Of a stretch of 64,000 nucleotides of DNA, positions 7,927 to 17,156 are shown piece after piece (position 1 is the stretch's first letter; each line of letters starts with the position of its first letter). Made by a program: the position numbers and the translations under genes. Under the pieces are notes generated by a model. It was given only the letters and a program-made list of their open reading frames with translations. It made no database searches and had not been told where the DNA came from. The stretch is from Shewanella saliphila (GTDB lineage: Bacteria; Pseudomonadota; Gammaproteobacteria; Enterobacterales; Shewanellaceae): assembly GCF_014648295.1 (NCBI RefSeq), contig NZ_BMQV01000007.1:1-64000 (forward strand), read 5' to 3'.

Positions 7927-9651
7927 TTACAGCGGCTCGATGTAATCCACCATAAGCTGCACAGTTTGATTACCACGAAACTCATTCACATCTAGCTTAT
8001 ACACAATCCTTGCTTGTTGAATCGTTGCATCAGGCCAAATCGTTAAATCTATATTAAACGCGATACCATCGAGCATTAACGTACCACAAGGGGTTTCTAC
8101 GAGTAATTTAAGATGTTTCTCTCCAACAATACGTTGCTGGACAACCCTAAACACCCCGTCAAATAATGGCTCCTCAAACGACTGCCCCCAAGGCCCTGCA
8201 TTGCGTAAAGTCAATGCGGTATCAAGACTGATTAACTCAGTAGGTAGCTCCCCATCTGAAAGCAACTCTCCGGTCAATTGCTCATACTCAAGAATATCCC
8301 GCACGGCGTTATCATAAGCTTGTTTAAACGGCTCAAATGTATCTGCTTTAAGCGATAATCCGGCCGCCATAGCATGGCCACCAAATTTAGTGATCATGCC
8401 AGGGTGTAGGCTATTAATACGCTCAAGCAAGTCACGCATATGCAAGCCTTTAATTGAACGTGCAGAGCCTTTAATTTCGCCCTCTCCCGCATCGGCAAAC
8501 GCAATCACTGGACGGTGATAACGGTCTTTAATCCGTGAGGCCAAAATACCAATTACACCTTGATGCCAATCTTCTTGAAAAATGGCAATGCCCCAGGGTA
8601 AATCATCTTCATTGAGCGACACTTGCTGCAAACTCTTAAGCGCCTCTTGTTGCATGCCGGTTTCAAGTTCACGACGTTCCTGATTTAAGCCATCGAGCTC
8701 GGCTGCCATTCTTCTTGCTCGCATCATGTCATCACACAAAAGGGTTTCGACACCTAGGGCCATTTCATCTAAGCGCCCTGCGGCATTTAAACGGGGACCA
8801 ACAGCAAAACCAAAGTCAGCAGCCACCATTTTTTCAGGGCTGCGTTTGGCCACCTCGAGTAAAGCGGTAATACCGACTCGGCAACGGCCGCTTCTCACTC
8901 GCTGTAAACCCGCATTGACCAAGATACGATTATTGGCATCTAGCGACACCACGTCAGCCACGGTGCCCAGCGCAACAATATCTAATAGCGTGCCTAAATT
9001 GGGCTCTGCAATATGATATTGTTGATACCAATTGCGTTGCCGTAACTCTGCCCGTAATGCCGACATTAAGTAAAAAGCCACGCCAACGCCTGCAATCGAT
9101 TTACTGGCAAACTCACATCCAGGTTGATTTGGATTCACAATCACATCGGCATTGGGCAAAGAGTGCCCTGGTAAATGATGGTCAGTGACCACAACTTGCA
9201 TGCCTAATAACTTGGCAGCCGCGACCCCTTCAATTGATGAAATACCATTATCGACAGTGATCAATACATCTGCAGATTTAGAATAGGCAACCGCAACAAT
9301 CTCAGGACTGAGGCCATAGCCATAGTCAAAGCGATTAGGGATTAAGTAATCCACCTTGTGTGCGCCCATCATCTTTAATGCCAACATACACACGCTGGTT
9401 GATGTCGCGCCATCGGCATCAAAGTCGCCAACGATTAATATCGACTTTTCAGCAGCCATTGCATCAGCGATTAACACTGCAGCTTCAGATAGGCCTTTCA
9501 TGGTTTCGGGGCGAAGTAATTTGGTTAACACTAACTCGCAGTCTGTCTCGGTGACACCACGACGAGCGTAAAGCTGCTTTAAAAATGGTGGTAATGATGT
9601 CGGTAAGTGTGAATCATCGACTTGCGGACGACGGACTATTTTGTGTGACAA
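7927..9651 (-). CDS. recJ: single-stranded-DNA-specific 5'-3' exonuclease RecJ
   Basis: Degrades 5'-ended single strands in RecFOR recombination, mismatch repair and base-excision repair. The DHH phosphoesterase motifs are intact: DFDADG at about 76-81, VDNG at 133-136, DHH at 157-159, and the DHHA1 motif GGHAMAAG near residue 423. At 574 residues it is close to the 577 of E. coli. The start is TTG at 9651, with AAGG upstream. The N-terminus after it aligns by eye with E. coli RecJ, and the next in-frame Met (residue 51) would cut into the conserved fold. It is last in the xerD-dsbC-recJ order, but a hairpin terminator lies between it and dsbC. Confidence 0.96.
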   Translation of the reverse strand: MSHKIVRRPQVDDSHLPTSLPPFLKQLYARRGVTETDCELVLTKLLRPETMKGLSEAAVLIADAMAAEKSILIVGDFDADGATSTSVCMLALKMMGAHKVDYLIPNRFDYGYGLSPEIVAVAYSKSADVLITVDNGISSIEGVAAAKLLGMQVVVTDHHLPGHSLPNADVIVNPNQPGCEFASKSIAGVGVAFYLMSALRAELRQRNWYQQYHIAEPNLGTLLDIVALGTVADVVSLDANNRILVNAGLQRVRSGRCRVGITALLEVAKRSPEKMVAADFGFAVGPRLNAAGRLDEMALGVETLLCDDMMRARRMAAELDGLNQERRELETGMQQEALKSLQQVSLNEDDLPWGIAIFQEDWHQGVIGILASRIKDRYHRPVIAFADAGEGEIKGSARSIKGLHMRDLLERINSLHPGMITKFGGHAMAAGLSLKADTFEPFKQAYDNAVRDILEYEQLTGELLSDGELPTELISLDTALTLRNAGPWGQSFEEPLFDGVFRVVQQRIVGEKHLKLLVETPCGTLMLDGIAFNIDLTIWPDATIQQARIVYKLDVNEFRGNQTVQLMVDYIEPL

Positions 9652-9770
9652 GAGACAACCTTATTCGAACAATGAGTAAACCTTTCAACTCAGGTATTAA
9701 ATGATAATCAAATGACGGCTTAGTGTGTTTGACTCACTTGTAACGTGAATTGAGATGAAATAATACCTAA

Positions 9771-9796
9771 CAAAAAGGTGAGCCTGAGCTCACCTT
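9771..9796 (-). terminator. terminator between dsbC and recJ
   Basis: Stem AAGGTGAGC/GCTCACCTT (9775-9783 and 9788-9796) with a four-base loop is followed on the minus strand by a T run. It would limit readthrough from xerD-dsbC into recJ. Confidence 0.85.
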
Positions 9797-9834
9797 AGAT
9801 ATTACGCAATAACGACTTACTTGACGACAATCAA

Positions 9835-10563
9835 TTATAGGTTTGACTCAATCGTACGCAGTAAATCAGCAGGCGGTTGATAACCTGGTACCATAACGCC
9901 GTTTTCTAACACGATTGCAGGTGTTCCGTTTACGCCAAATGCTTGGCCTAACTGAAACTGTTTCGCAATATCTATATCACAACTTGCCGATTTAACATTG
10001 CCACCCGTTTTGGCTTCTGTCATCGCTTTTAACGGATCTTTAGCACACCATACCGCTTGCATTTCATCGGCATTAGCAGAAGGTATACCGGCACGTGGAT
10101 AAGCTAAATAGCGAATAGTAATGCCTAAATCGTTATAACCCTGCATTTGGTTATGCAACTTACGACAAAATCCACAATCAACATCTGTAAAAATGGTCAC
10201 AACGTGCTTTTCGTTTTTGGCTTTATAAACCAACATATCTTGCTCAAATGGTTTAAGCATTTCTAAACGAGGAGCAGCCAACGCAAGCTCAGTAAGATTC
10301 TTCATACCCTGGTCTAAGTCATATAAATTACCATGAAATAATTTACTGCCATCTTGAGTGACATATAACACCCCACGATCAGTAAACACTTGGTACAAAC
10401 CGTCAACAGGGGAAGGTTGAATCTGCGCAACATTAACGCCTAAAGTTTCTGTAAGCTTTTGTTTTAAAGCTGATTCATTTGACACATCCGTTGCAGTAGC
10501 TGCAGACACAATTGGCGCAATAACAAGACTAACAACAAGAGTAATTGCTTTAGTTAACTTCAT
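9835..10563 (-). CDS. dsbC: thiol:disulfide interchange protein DsbC
   Basis: Periplasmic disulfide isomerase that repairs wrongly paired cysteines and is kept reduced by DsbD. The signal peptide covers residues 1 to about 21. An N-terminal dimerisation domain precedes a thioredoxin fold with CGFC at 130-133. A second cysteine pair (about 171 and 187) matches the structural disulfide of DsbC. The family cis-Pro follows in the GTPAIV motif. I chose the ATG at 10563, which has AGGA upstream and starts a normal signal peptide. The frame extends 18 codons further but without signal-peptide character. It lies between xerD and recJ, as in E. coli. Confidence 0.95.
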   Translation of the reverse strand: MKLTKAITLVVSLVIAPIVSAATATDVSNESALKQKLTETLGVNVAQIQPSPVDGLYQVFTDRGVLYVTQDGSKLFHGNLYDLDQGMKNLTELALAAPRLEMLKPFEQDMLVYKAKNEKHVVTIFTDVDCGFCRKLHNQMQGYNDLGITIRYLAYPRAGIPSANADEMQAVWCAKDPLKAMTEAKTGGNVKSASCDIDIAKQFQLGQAFGVNGTPAIVLENGVMVPGYQPPADLLRTIESNL

Positions 10564-10695
10564 GATAATTCCTAATTTACACGGGTTCAAAATGTATAGA
10601 CCCGACTTCGTAAGCAAAACTTACAGATTTAATTAAATGAACGCAACAAATACTCAAACTCTTAAATGTAAGGATTTGAAACCTCACAAACACAA

Positions 10696-11601
10696 CTAAC
10701 CTCGAGGATGATGCTGGCTATGCAATTGTTGCAAGCGCACTTTTGCTACATGGGTATAGATTTGAGTTGTCGATAAGTCACTGTGGCCGAGTAATAATTG
10801 TACCACACGCAAATCCGCCCCATGATTGAGTAGATGAGTCGCAAAAGCATGGCGTAAAGTATGTGGAGACAAATGACACTGGATCCCTGCTCTTGCCGCA
10901 TACAACTTAATCCGATGCCAAAACGTTTGCCGTGTCATCATTTGTCCGCGTCTTGATGGAAACACCACATCAGATTGTTTCATATTTAATAATTCGCCAC
11001 GAGCAAAGCGCATGTATTGCTCAACCTCGGCCACCGCTAACTCGCCTAAAGGCACTAAACGCTCTTTACCGCCTTTACCTACCACCCTCACAAGCCCCTG
11101 GCGCAAGCTTATTTGTTCCATGGTTAAACTCACCAACTCAGTGACCCGCAGCCCAGTGGCATATAACAGTTCCAACATGGCTTTATCACGACATTCAATC
11201 GGATCGTCCTGATTGGGTTCAGCCAGTAAACTATCGATTTGTGCTTCAGACAATGAGTCGGGGAGTTGACGTGCTAGCTTTGGCGATTTAATTAAGGCGG
11301 TAGGATCTTCGCTAATCAATTGCTTTACCAACAAGTAGCCATAAAAGCGTCGTAAACTACTTAATAACCGGGCGGTACTGCTTTTAGCAAACTGCTGCTC
11401 AAAACGGGCATTCAAATAATTACGCAGCAAGCCTTGATCGACACGCAATAAATCACAGCCTTGCGATAACACATAACGCTCTACATGCTGCAAGTCAGTG
11501 CGATATGAAGCCAAGGTATTGTCACTTAACCCTTTTGTCGACCATAAATCATCCAAAAACTGGTTAATTAATGGGTTGGGCTGATATGCAGGTTTGACCA
11601 A
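10696..11601 (-). CDS. xerD: site-specific tyrosine recombinase XerD
   Basis: With XerC it resolves chromosome dimers at dif under FtsK control. The N-terminal SAM-like core-binding domain spans about 8-92. The catalytic domain has the full active-site set: R152, K176, H247, R250, H273 and nucleophile Y282. At 301 residues it matches the family. The start codon is TTG at 11601, with a weak AGAG upstream. The next Met lies far inside the catalytic domain, so TTG is needed to give the conserved N-terminus. It is upstream of dsbC. Confidence 0.95.
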   Translation of the reverse strand: MVKPAYQPNPLINQFLDDLWSTKGLSDNTLASYRTDLQHVERYVLSQGCDLLRVDQGLLRNYLNARFEQQFAKSSTARLLSSLRRFYGYLLVKQLISEDPTALIKSPKLARQLPDSLSEAQIDSLLAEPNQDDPIECRDKAMLELLYATGLRVTELVSLTMEQISLRQGLVRVVGKGGKERLVPLGELAVAEVEQYMRFARGELLNMKQSDVVFPSRRGQMMTRQTFWHRIKLYAARAGIQCHLSPHTLRHAFATHLLNHGADLRVVQLLLGHSDLSTTQIYTHVAKVRLQQLHSQHHPRG

Positions 11602-11621
11602 AATAACATCTCTAATGGGAT

Positions 11622-11658
11622 AAAAAAAACGACGTTAGATAAAATATCATAACGTCGT
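11622..11658 (-). terminator. terminator of brnQ
   Basis: A 9-bp stem ACGACGTTA/TAACGTCGT (11629-11637 and 11650-11658) is followed on the minus strand by eight T. It separates brnQ from xerD. Confidence 0.85.
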
Positions 11659-11710
11659 CTTATTGTTTGCCTTTATTCATTGATTAAGGTGAATGTTTAC
11701 CCCTAAACCA

Positions 11711-13036
11711 TTACGCGGCTGCAACACGGTTATTGGGTAGAAACAAGCACACAATTGCGGTCAGTGCTGTCGGCAACAACCACGCCATACCTTCTTTATG
11801 CAATGGCATGAAATCAAGGAAGCTCATGTCCATGCCCGCAGTTTGTAAACCGTCGAAAATACCAAAAAATAACGCCACGCTTAAAATCACTCGGTGTGAA
11901 AAGGCTGGTCGAGCAAAACGTTCGGTTAAGAATGTCACTAATACCAGGGCAATCGCCACTGGGTAAATTGTCATCAACACCGGAATACTAATACTGATTA
12001 ATTGCGACAAGCCTACGTTAGCAACCGTGGCACAAATTATACTTAACAACACAACCAATAATTTATACGACAAACTTGGCATTAGCTCATTGAAAAACTC
12101 AGCACATGCCGTCACTAAACCAATCGCTGTCGTTAAACACGCTAGTGTTACCACGGTAGACAACATTAACATACCAATGCTGCCAAAATGATGGGTGACA
12201 TAGTTTGTTAGAATTTGGCCGCCATTTTCAGCACCAATGGCAAAATCACCCGCCGATGCGCCAAGATAAAATAACGACACATAAACAAACGCTAATCCGC
12301 CTGCGGCGATAAAGGCAGCTCGCACCAAATACTTAGTTTGATCGGCTGTATCGTTAACGCCTTTTTTACGCAGCAAATCAATAATCAACATACCAAACAT
12401 CAACGATGCTAGGGTATCCATGGTGTTGTAACCTTCAATAATCCCTTTGGTTAATGGGCTATTGATGTATTCACCAACCGGTTGATTAACTTCAAATCCC
12501 GGTAAAATAATCACTGAACTGGCTAAACTGACTAATAACAGAATCAAAATGGGTGTTAGCACCTTACCCACGTTATCCAGTAACTTACCTGGGTATAAAG
12601 ACAAAAACATCACAATAGAGAAAAACACTAAGGTGTAGATCAGCTGTGCGATATTGAATTCTTTACCCGCTAACATCATCACAGTATCTGGGTTGCTAAT
12701 AAAGGGTCTTGCGCCAATTTCAAATGCGACTAACCCAGTACGCGGTGCAGCAAATGCAGGGCCAATAATAATGTAAATAGCAATCGCCAATGCCGTAGCA
12801 GCAAACGCAGGTAATAGCGCCATGACCTTGCCATTCGCTTTAGCAACAGCAATTAACCCAATCAATGGCATACCCACCGCGGTAATCAAAAAGCCGAGCA
12901 TCGCAAAAGACATATTTTCGCCAGCCAACATGCCAGCAAAAGGTGGGAAAATTAAGTTCCCTGCACCTAAAAAGAACGCGAAAGTCATAAAGCCTAACCC
13001 TAGCGTATCTGTCAAACTCATCTTGGTTGTTTGCAC
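11711..13036 (-). CDS. brnQ: branched-chain amino acid:cation symporter (LIVCS family)
   Basis: Imports Leu, Ile and Val with Na+ or H+ across the inner membrane. The sequence is almost wholly hydrophobic with about 12 membrane segments. The N-terminal signature GFMTFAFFLGAGNLIFPP (residues 14-31) is diagnostic of BrnQ. At 441 residues it is the family length. The start is GTG at 13036 with AGAGG upstream, and an ATG five codons in is the alternative. It is monocistronic between two terminated units. The 480-base upstream region is unusually long, but I could assign no regulator site. Confidence 0.93.
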   Translation of the reverse strand: MQTTKMSLTDTLGLGFMTFAFFLGAGNLIFPPFAGMLAGENMSFAMLGFLITAVGMPLIGLIAVAKANGKVMALLPAFAATALAIAIYIIIGPAFAAPRTGLVAFEIGARPFISNPDTVMMLAGKEFNIAQLIYTLVFFSIVMFLSLYPGKLLDNVGKVLTPILILLLVSLASSVIILPGFEVNQPVGEYINSPLTKGIIEGYNTMDTLASLMFGMLIIDLLRKKGVNDTADQTKYLVRAAFIAAGGLAFVYVSLFYLGASAGDFAIGAENGGQILTNYVTHHFGSIGMLMLSTVVTLACLTTAIGLVTACAEFFNELMPSLSYKLLVVLLSIICATVANVGLSQLISISIPVLMTIYPVAIALVLVTFLTERFARPAFSHRVILSVALFFGIFDGLQTAGMDMSFLDFMPLHKEGMAWLLPTALTAIVCLFLPNNRVAAA

Positions 13037-13516
13037 TACTTGCCTCTTTTTATTGTTATGTTTTTTAACAAACCTAATTGATTACGCCAAAATTAGCTAC
13101 TGCTGAACTGAACGCACCCACTTTTTGTAAAGTTAAAAATACACTTTTAAATATTAAATTCTGCAGTGAAATGCGATTAAATGTACATCTAATCCTGTTT
13201 TTATCAGCTAAATCTTTATCAAAATAGCTGCAGTTAGACTTTTTACTCCATTTCACTGAACTAAAACGGCCAAACTAATACCAAACATCATTAATTGACA
13301 CAAGCTTTGCTCAGCAAAATAACTAAAATAACGTTTTTGTCATGCGTTTCTGTCAATACTTGTGTACATACTCGCCAAGTTATCTTTTTTAGTTTAATTT
13401 TTGATAACAAAAACTCAACGATTTATCCCTGCACCAATTAACTCACGACATGCTCACTTAAAGCGATTATCATCTGCCGTAACTTTTATATTGACCCAAT
13501 AACCACAAGCTTAATT
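13037..13516. other. non-coding region between brnQ and trmN6
   Basis: An AT-rich divergent promoter region of about 480 bases. The only open frame (13074-13256, minus) lacks a ribosome binding site and coding character. No clear operator, RNA or repeat was found. Confidence 0.4.
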
Positions 13517-14245
13517 ATGCCTTTTACGTTTAAACAATTTCATATCGACGATGAACAATGTGGCATGGCTGTCAGTACCGATGCCGTAATTCTCGGTGCA
13601 TGGGCACAACTCACCCAATCAAGTCATATTCTTGATATTGGCGCAGGAAGCGGATTATTGAGTTTAATGGCTGCACAACGCAGCCTAGAACACACAAACA
13701 TTACCGCGGTTGAATTAGACTCCGCAGCAGCCAGTGCTTGTAAGCATAATATCAAGCAAAGCCCTTGGCCCAATAAAGTGCAATTATTTCATGGTGCCAT
13801 TCAGGATTTTCAAAAACAATTTGATAAAAACATCACGCCTTTATTCGACCATATCATTTGTAATCCCCCGTTCTTTGAACAAGGTACTCAAGCCAAAAAT
13901 AGCGCCCGCGCAGATGCAAGGCACACCAACACCTTGTCATTTGCCGAATTACAACACGCTATCAGCCAATTACTTGCGCCTCATGGTCATGCCAGTATTA
14001 TTTTGCCGCAACAAAGTCTAGCCAGCTTTATTCAACAGCTTAAAGGGCAAACACTCTTTGTTGCCAAGCACCTTGAAATCATTAGCGCTGAAGGAAAATC
14101 ACCTAACCGCTCGATACTGGTACTCAAACATGCCACAGACACTGCTGAACAAACTCAGTACCTTCAAATGGCAATTCGTAACAAACAAGGGGGATACAGC
14201 GAAACGATGATAGATTTATGCCGCCCTTTCTACTTAAAGCTTTAG
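13517..14245 (+). CDS. trmN6: tRNA1(Val) (adenine(37)-N6)-methyltransferase
   Basis: SAM-dependent methylation of A37 in tRNA1-Val (E. coli YfiC). The Rossmann motif I is DIGAGSGLLSLM (residues about 37-48). The catalytic N6-adenine motif NPPF lies at about 117-120, followed by FEQG, which is typical of this family. At 242 residues it is normal. It is followed 53 bases later by srmB in the same direction, a neighbour pair also seen in E. coli (yfiC-srmB), although there they are divergent. Confidence 0.92.
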   Translation: MPFTFKQFHIDDEQCGMAVSTDAVILGAWAQLTQSSHILDIGAGSGLLSLMAAQRSLEHTNITAVELDSAAASACKHNIKQSPWPNKVQLFHGAIQDFQKQFDKNITPLFDHIICNPPFFEQGTQAKNSARADARHTNTLSFAELQHAISQLLAPHGHASIILPQQSLASFIQQLKGQTLFVAKHLEIISAEGKSPNRSILVLKHATDTAEQTQYLQMAIRNKQGGYSETMIDLCRPFYLKL

Positions 14246-14269
14246 CCTGCTCATTAGGTCAGCTATAAT
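14241..14269 (+). promoter_or_regulatory. candidate promoter of srmB
   Basis: A perfect -10 TATAAT (14264-14269) has a weak -35 TTTAGC 17 bases before it, overlapping the end of trmN6. It would give a leader of about 25 bases for srmB. Confidence 0.45.
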
Positions 14270-14298
14270 ACTCAACTATTTTTCAGCGAGACCAGCGC

Positions 14299-15519
14299 AT
14301 GCAATTTGAAGATTTCCAGCTCGACCCTAGCTTATTAGAGTCACTCAAGGCCATGGGACACAACACCCCTACCACTATTCAGCAACAAACCATTCCATTG
14401 GCCATGGATCAGCGGGATATTTTAGCGCGTGCGCCAACCGGCACCGGTAAAACAGCCAGTTTTTTACTGCCTGCTTTACAGCATCTTATCGACTTTCCTC
14501 GCCGCTTTGAGGGTCAAGCACGTATTTTGGTATTAACGCCAACACGCGAACTTGCTAGCCAAATTCATCGCTATGCTTGTCACTTAGCTACCGACCTTGA
14601 TCTTAATATCGCCATCATTACTGGCGGTGTGCCTTACGGCCCGCAAGAAGAAGCCCTAGAAGATAACATTGACTTATTAATCGCTACACCAGGTCGATTA
14701 ATGGAATACCTGGATAAAGATAAGTTTGATGCGACTGAAGTTGAAATTTTAATCATTGATGAAGCAGACCGCATGCTCGATATGGGCTTTTCATCTGTGG
14801 TGCAAACCATTGCGATTGAAGCTCAAGGGCGTAAGCAAAACATGTTGTTTTCGGCAACACTTGAAGGCAACGGGGTTAACCGTTTTGCGCGCGAGTTGTT
14901 AAACGATCCTGTCGTGGTCGATGTAGAATCACCTCGCAGCGAAAAAGCCAAAGTGCATCAGTGGCTCCACCTTGCTGATGACAACGCTCATAAGTTTGCT
15001 TTGCTGTGCCATATTTTGCGCCAAGAAAACGTTAAACGTGCCATTGTGTTTGTAAAAACCCGTGACATTGTTGCCAGTCTTGAAGGGCTATTACTAAAAG
15101 CCGAGATTCCCTGTGCTTTTATGCGCGGTGATATGGAGCAGAAAAAACGTTTCCAGGCGTTAGGTAAGTTCTCAAAAGGCGAAGTAAACGTATTGCTAGC
15201 AACCGACGTTGCTGCTCGTGGTATCGACATTGACGACATTACTCATGTGATTAACTATGATATGCCACGCTCTGCTGATGCTTACGTGCACCGTATTGGT
15301 CGTACCGCACGCGCAGGCGCAAAAGGAACCGCTATTTCGCTAGTTGAAGCACACGACATGCGTATTGTGTCTAAAATTGAGCGTTATATCGAGCTGCCAC
15401 TGAAACGTCGTGTGATTGAAGAACTTCGTCCTAAGCATAAAGAAGCAAAAGTGCCTGGCAAGAAAAAAGCCAACGCAAAAGATGCCAAAGTGAAGTCGAA
15501 AAAGTACAAGAAAAAGTAA
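14299..15519 (+). CDS. srmB: DEAD-box ATP-dependent RNA helicase SrmB
   Basis: Helicase that assists early assembly of the 50S ribosomal subunit. The Q motif with FEDFQL starts the protein. Walker A is ARAPTGTGKT (about 47-56), followed by PTRELA, TPGRL, DEAD (in IIDEADRMLDMGF) and SAT in domain 1. Domain 2 has RGIDIDDITHVINYD and HRIGRTARAG. The basic lysine-rich tail (about 375-406) fits RNA binding. At 406 residues it is shorter than E. coli SrmB (444), mainly in the tail. The SrmB assignment over other DEAD-box paralogs rests on the N-terminus and on the yfiC-srmB context. Confidence 0.9.
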   Translation: MQFEDFQLDPSLLESLKAMGHNTPTTIQQQTIPLAMDQRDILARAPTGTGKTASFLLPALQHLIDFPRRFEGQARILVLTPTRELASQIHRYACHLATDLDLNIAIITGGVPYGPQEEALEDNIDLLIATPGRLMEYLDKDKFDATEVEILIIDEADRMLDMGFSSVVQTIAIEAQGRKQNMLFSATLEGNGVNRFARELLNDPVVVDVESPRSEKAKVHQWLHLADDNAHKFALLCHILRQENVKRAIVFVKTRDIVASLEGLLLKAEIPCAFMRGDMEQKKRFQALGKFSKGEVNVLLATDVAARGIDIDDITHVINYDMPRSADAYVHRIGRTARAGAKGTAISLVEAHDMRIVSKIERYIELPLKRRVIEELRPKHKEAKVPGKKKANAKDAKVKSKKYKKK

Positions 15520-15529
15520 TTTTTCACAC

Positions 15530-15540
15530 TAGGGCCTGTA
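15530..15540 (+). repeat. isolated copy of the MITE terminal repeat
   Basis: TAGGGCCTGTA matches ten of eleven bases of the left end of the mobile element at 36367 (TAGGGCCTGTT). No matching right end or interior follows. It may be a remnant or chance. Confidence 0.3.
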
Positions 15541-15550
15541 TATGGTCTCC

Positions 15551-15592
15551 AATAAAAAAAAGCGAATTATTTAATAATTCGCTTTTTTTTAT
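15551..15592. terminator. terminator of srmB
   Basis: Stem AGCGAATTA/TAATTCGCT (15561-15582) has an A run before and eight T after. It is strong and could act in both directions. Confidence 0.88.
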
Positions 15593-15960
15593 TGCCTAAG
15601 TAAGTTAAATCACAATTAACTAGATGCAATACGGCAAATAGTGTCAAGAAATGTCAATTTGCGCACAAAAAACACCCACCAACAAAACAAAGCCTAAGGC
15701 ATTGATTTAAAATCACTAATAACAATATGACAAGATGGTTTTTCATTTATTAGTGCCATTAACCAGGGTTTATCCAGATTCAATCGTAAAATAGGCAGCA
15801 AACTCAAAATTAGAAACATTTTATTTACATAAAACTATTTAGCTAAGCCCAAGACTCTGTTAATTTATGAACTATGAGTAATAAAATGAATCTGAATGAA
15901 CAGCTTAGCCAACGTAGTTAACTGTCGTTAGTCTTATTTAAGCATGGATACGCAATAAAA
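15593..15960. other. non-coding region before the RND pump operon
   Basis: About 370 AT-rich bases with no gene. It holds a 9-bp perfect inverted repeat CACTAATAA/TTATTAGTG (15714-15722 and 15747-15755) with a 24-base gap. It also holds GCAAAT/ATTTGC arms around two TGTCAA copies (about 15634-15662). Both are candidate operators for the pump genes. Confidence 0.35.
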
Positions 15961-17154
15961 ATGATAAAAAAAATTCTAAGAAGACTGTCACCACTCTTTA
16001 TTATCGCAGTGTTTGCTGCCGCAGCCTGGTTATTAATTAATACCCAAGAAGCCCCAGAGCAAAAAGATGAGCCCATCAACATTCCTATTGTCGATGTACA
16101 AACCGTGACGCCACAAACCTTGTCACTGAACTTACCGTCATATGGTGTGGTAAATCCCAAATACAAAACGCAATTAGTCACCGAAGTTCAAGGGCGCATG
16201 CTAAGTATTTCAGCAAACTTTGTTGCCGGTGGCGTGGTCAAAAAAGGCGAGCAATTGGCCATCATCGAACCCTCCGACTACGAAGCCGATTTAATCCAGG
16301 CTGAAGCGACACTCGCACAAGCAACCGCTGCTCTCAACGAAGAAAAAGCCCGCGGTGAAGTCGCAAAAGTAGAATTTAAAGATTTTACCCAAGGCTTACC
16401 ACCAGAACTTGGGTTACGCATTCCGCAATTGAAAAAAGAGCAAGCAAACGTCAAGTATGCCCAAGCAGCATTAGCACGAGCCCAACGTAATTTAGAGCGT
16501 ACGGTTATCCGTGCACCTTTTGACGGCATCATTAAAGCGCGCAATGTCGATTTAGGCCAATATGTCACACTGGGCACTAACCTAGGCGAACTTTACGATA
16601 CCAGTATTGCTGAAATTAGATTACCACTCACCAACGAAGAACTCGCCTACCTTGAGTCAGTTGAAAACCCAGACACCAGCGTCACACTCACAGCTCAACT
16701 TGCCGGTAAACCAGTCACCTGGCAAGGCACTATAGTGCGCAGCGAAAACGTGATTGATGAACAAACCCGCATGGTGTATTTGGTGGCCGAAATTCGCGAC
16801 CCTTATCTTCGTAACACCAAAACTTCTGGCCAATTACCGCTTAAATACGGCAGCTTTGTTAACGCTGTGATCACTGGTCGCACCGTTAATGATGTTGTCA
16901 CATTGCCTCGCCATGTTGTCCGTAATGGCCAGGTGGCAGTGGTAAATCAAGACAACATTATCGAAATGCGTCAGGTCAATATTATCCGCTCCGACGTTGA
17001 TACGCTTTACATCAAAGGCAGTTTTAAAGCCAATGAGCGCGTATCAACCACCAGTGTCAACAGCTTAAGCTCAGGGCAAACAGTGAAAATATTGGGTGAA
17101 GAATCCAGCAGCACTGACACCCCCCCTGAAGCCGCTACGACAGCAGGTGAATAA
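15961..17154 (+). CDS. RND efflux periplasmic adaptor subunit (membrane fusion protein)
   Basis: 397-residue adaptor that links an inner-membrane RND pump to an outer-membrane channel. One N-terminal membrane anchor (about 10-28) holds it to the inner membrane. The order barrel-sandwich (about 65-90), a helical hairpin of about 70 residues (about 98-170), second half of the sandwich (IRAPFDGIIKARNVDLGQ, about 183-200), beta-barrel and membrane-proximal domain is that of HlyD/AcrA-type proteins. There is no lipobox, unlike AcrA. It ends two bases before the RND gene and is its partner. Substrate cannot be told from sequence. Confidence 0.9.
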   Translation: MIKKILRRLSPLFIIAVFAAAAWLLINTQEAPEQKDEPINIPIVDVQTVTPQTLSLNLPSYGVVNPKYKTQLVTEVQGRMLSISANFVAGGVVKKGEQLAIIEPSDYEADLIQAEATLAQATAALNEEKARGEVAKVEFKDFTQGLPPELGLRIPQLKKEQANVKYAQAALARAQRNLERTVIRAPFDGIIKARNVDLGQYVTLGTNLGELYDTSIAEIRLPLTNEELAYLESVENPDTSVTLTAQLAGKPVTWQGTIVRSENVIDEQTRMVYLVAEIRDPYLRNTKTSGQLPLKYGSFVNAVITGRTVNDVVTLPRHVVRNGQVAVVNQDNIIEMRQVNIIRSDVDTLYIKGSFKANERVSTTSVNSLSSGQTVKILGEESSSTDTPPEAATTAGE

Positions 17155-17156
17155 TC

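Noticed and set aside
13074..13256. 60-codon open frame upstream of brnQ
   Set aside because: No Shine-Dalgarno sequence, AT-driven composition, and it fills the expected promoter region.
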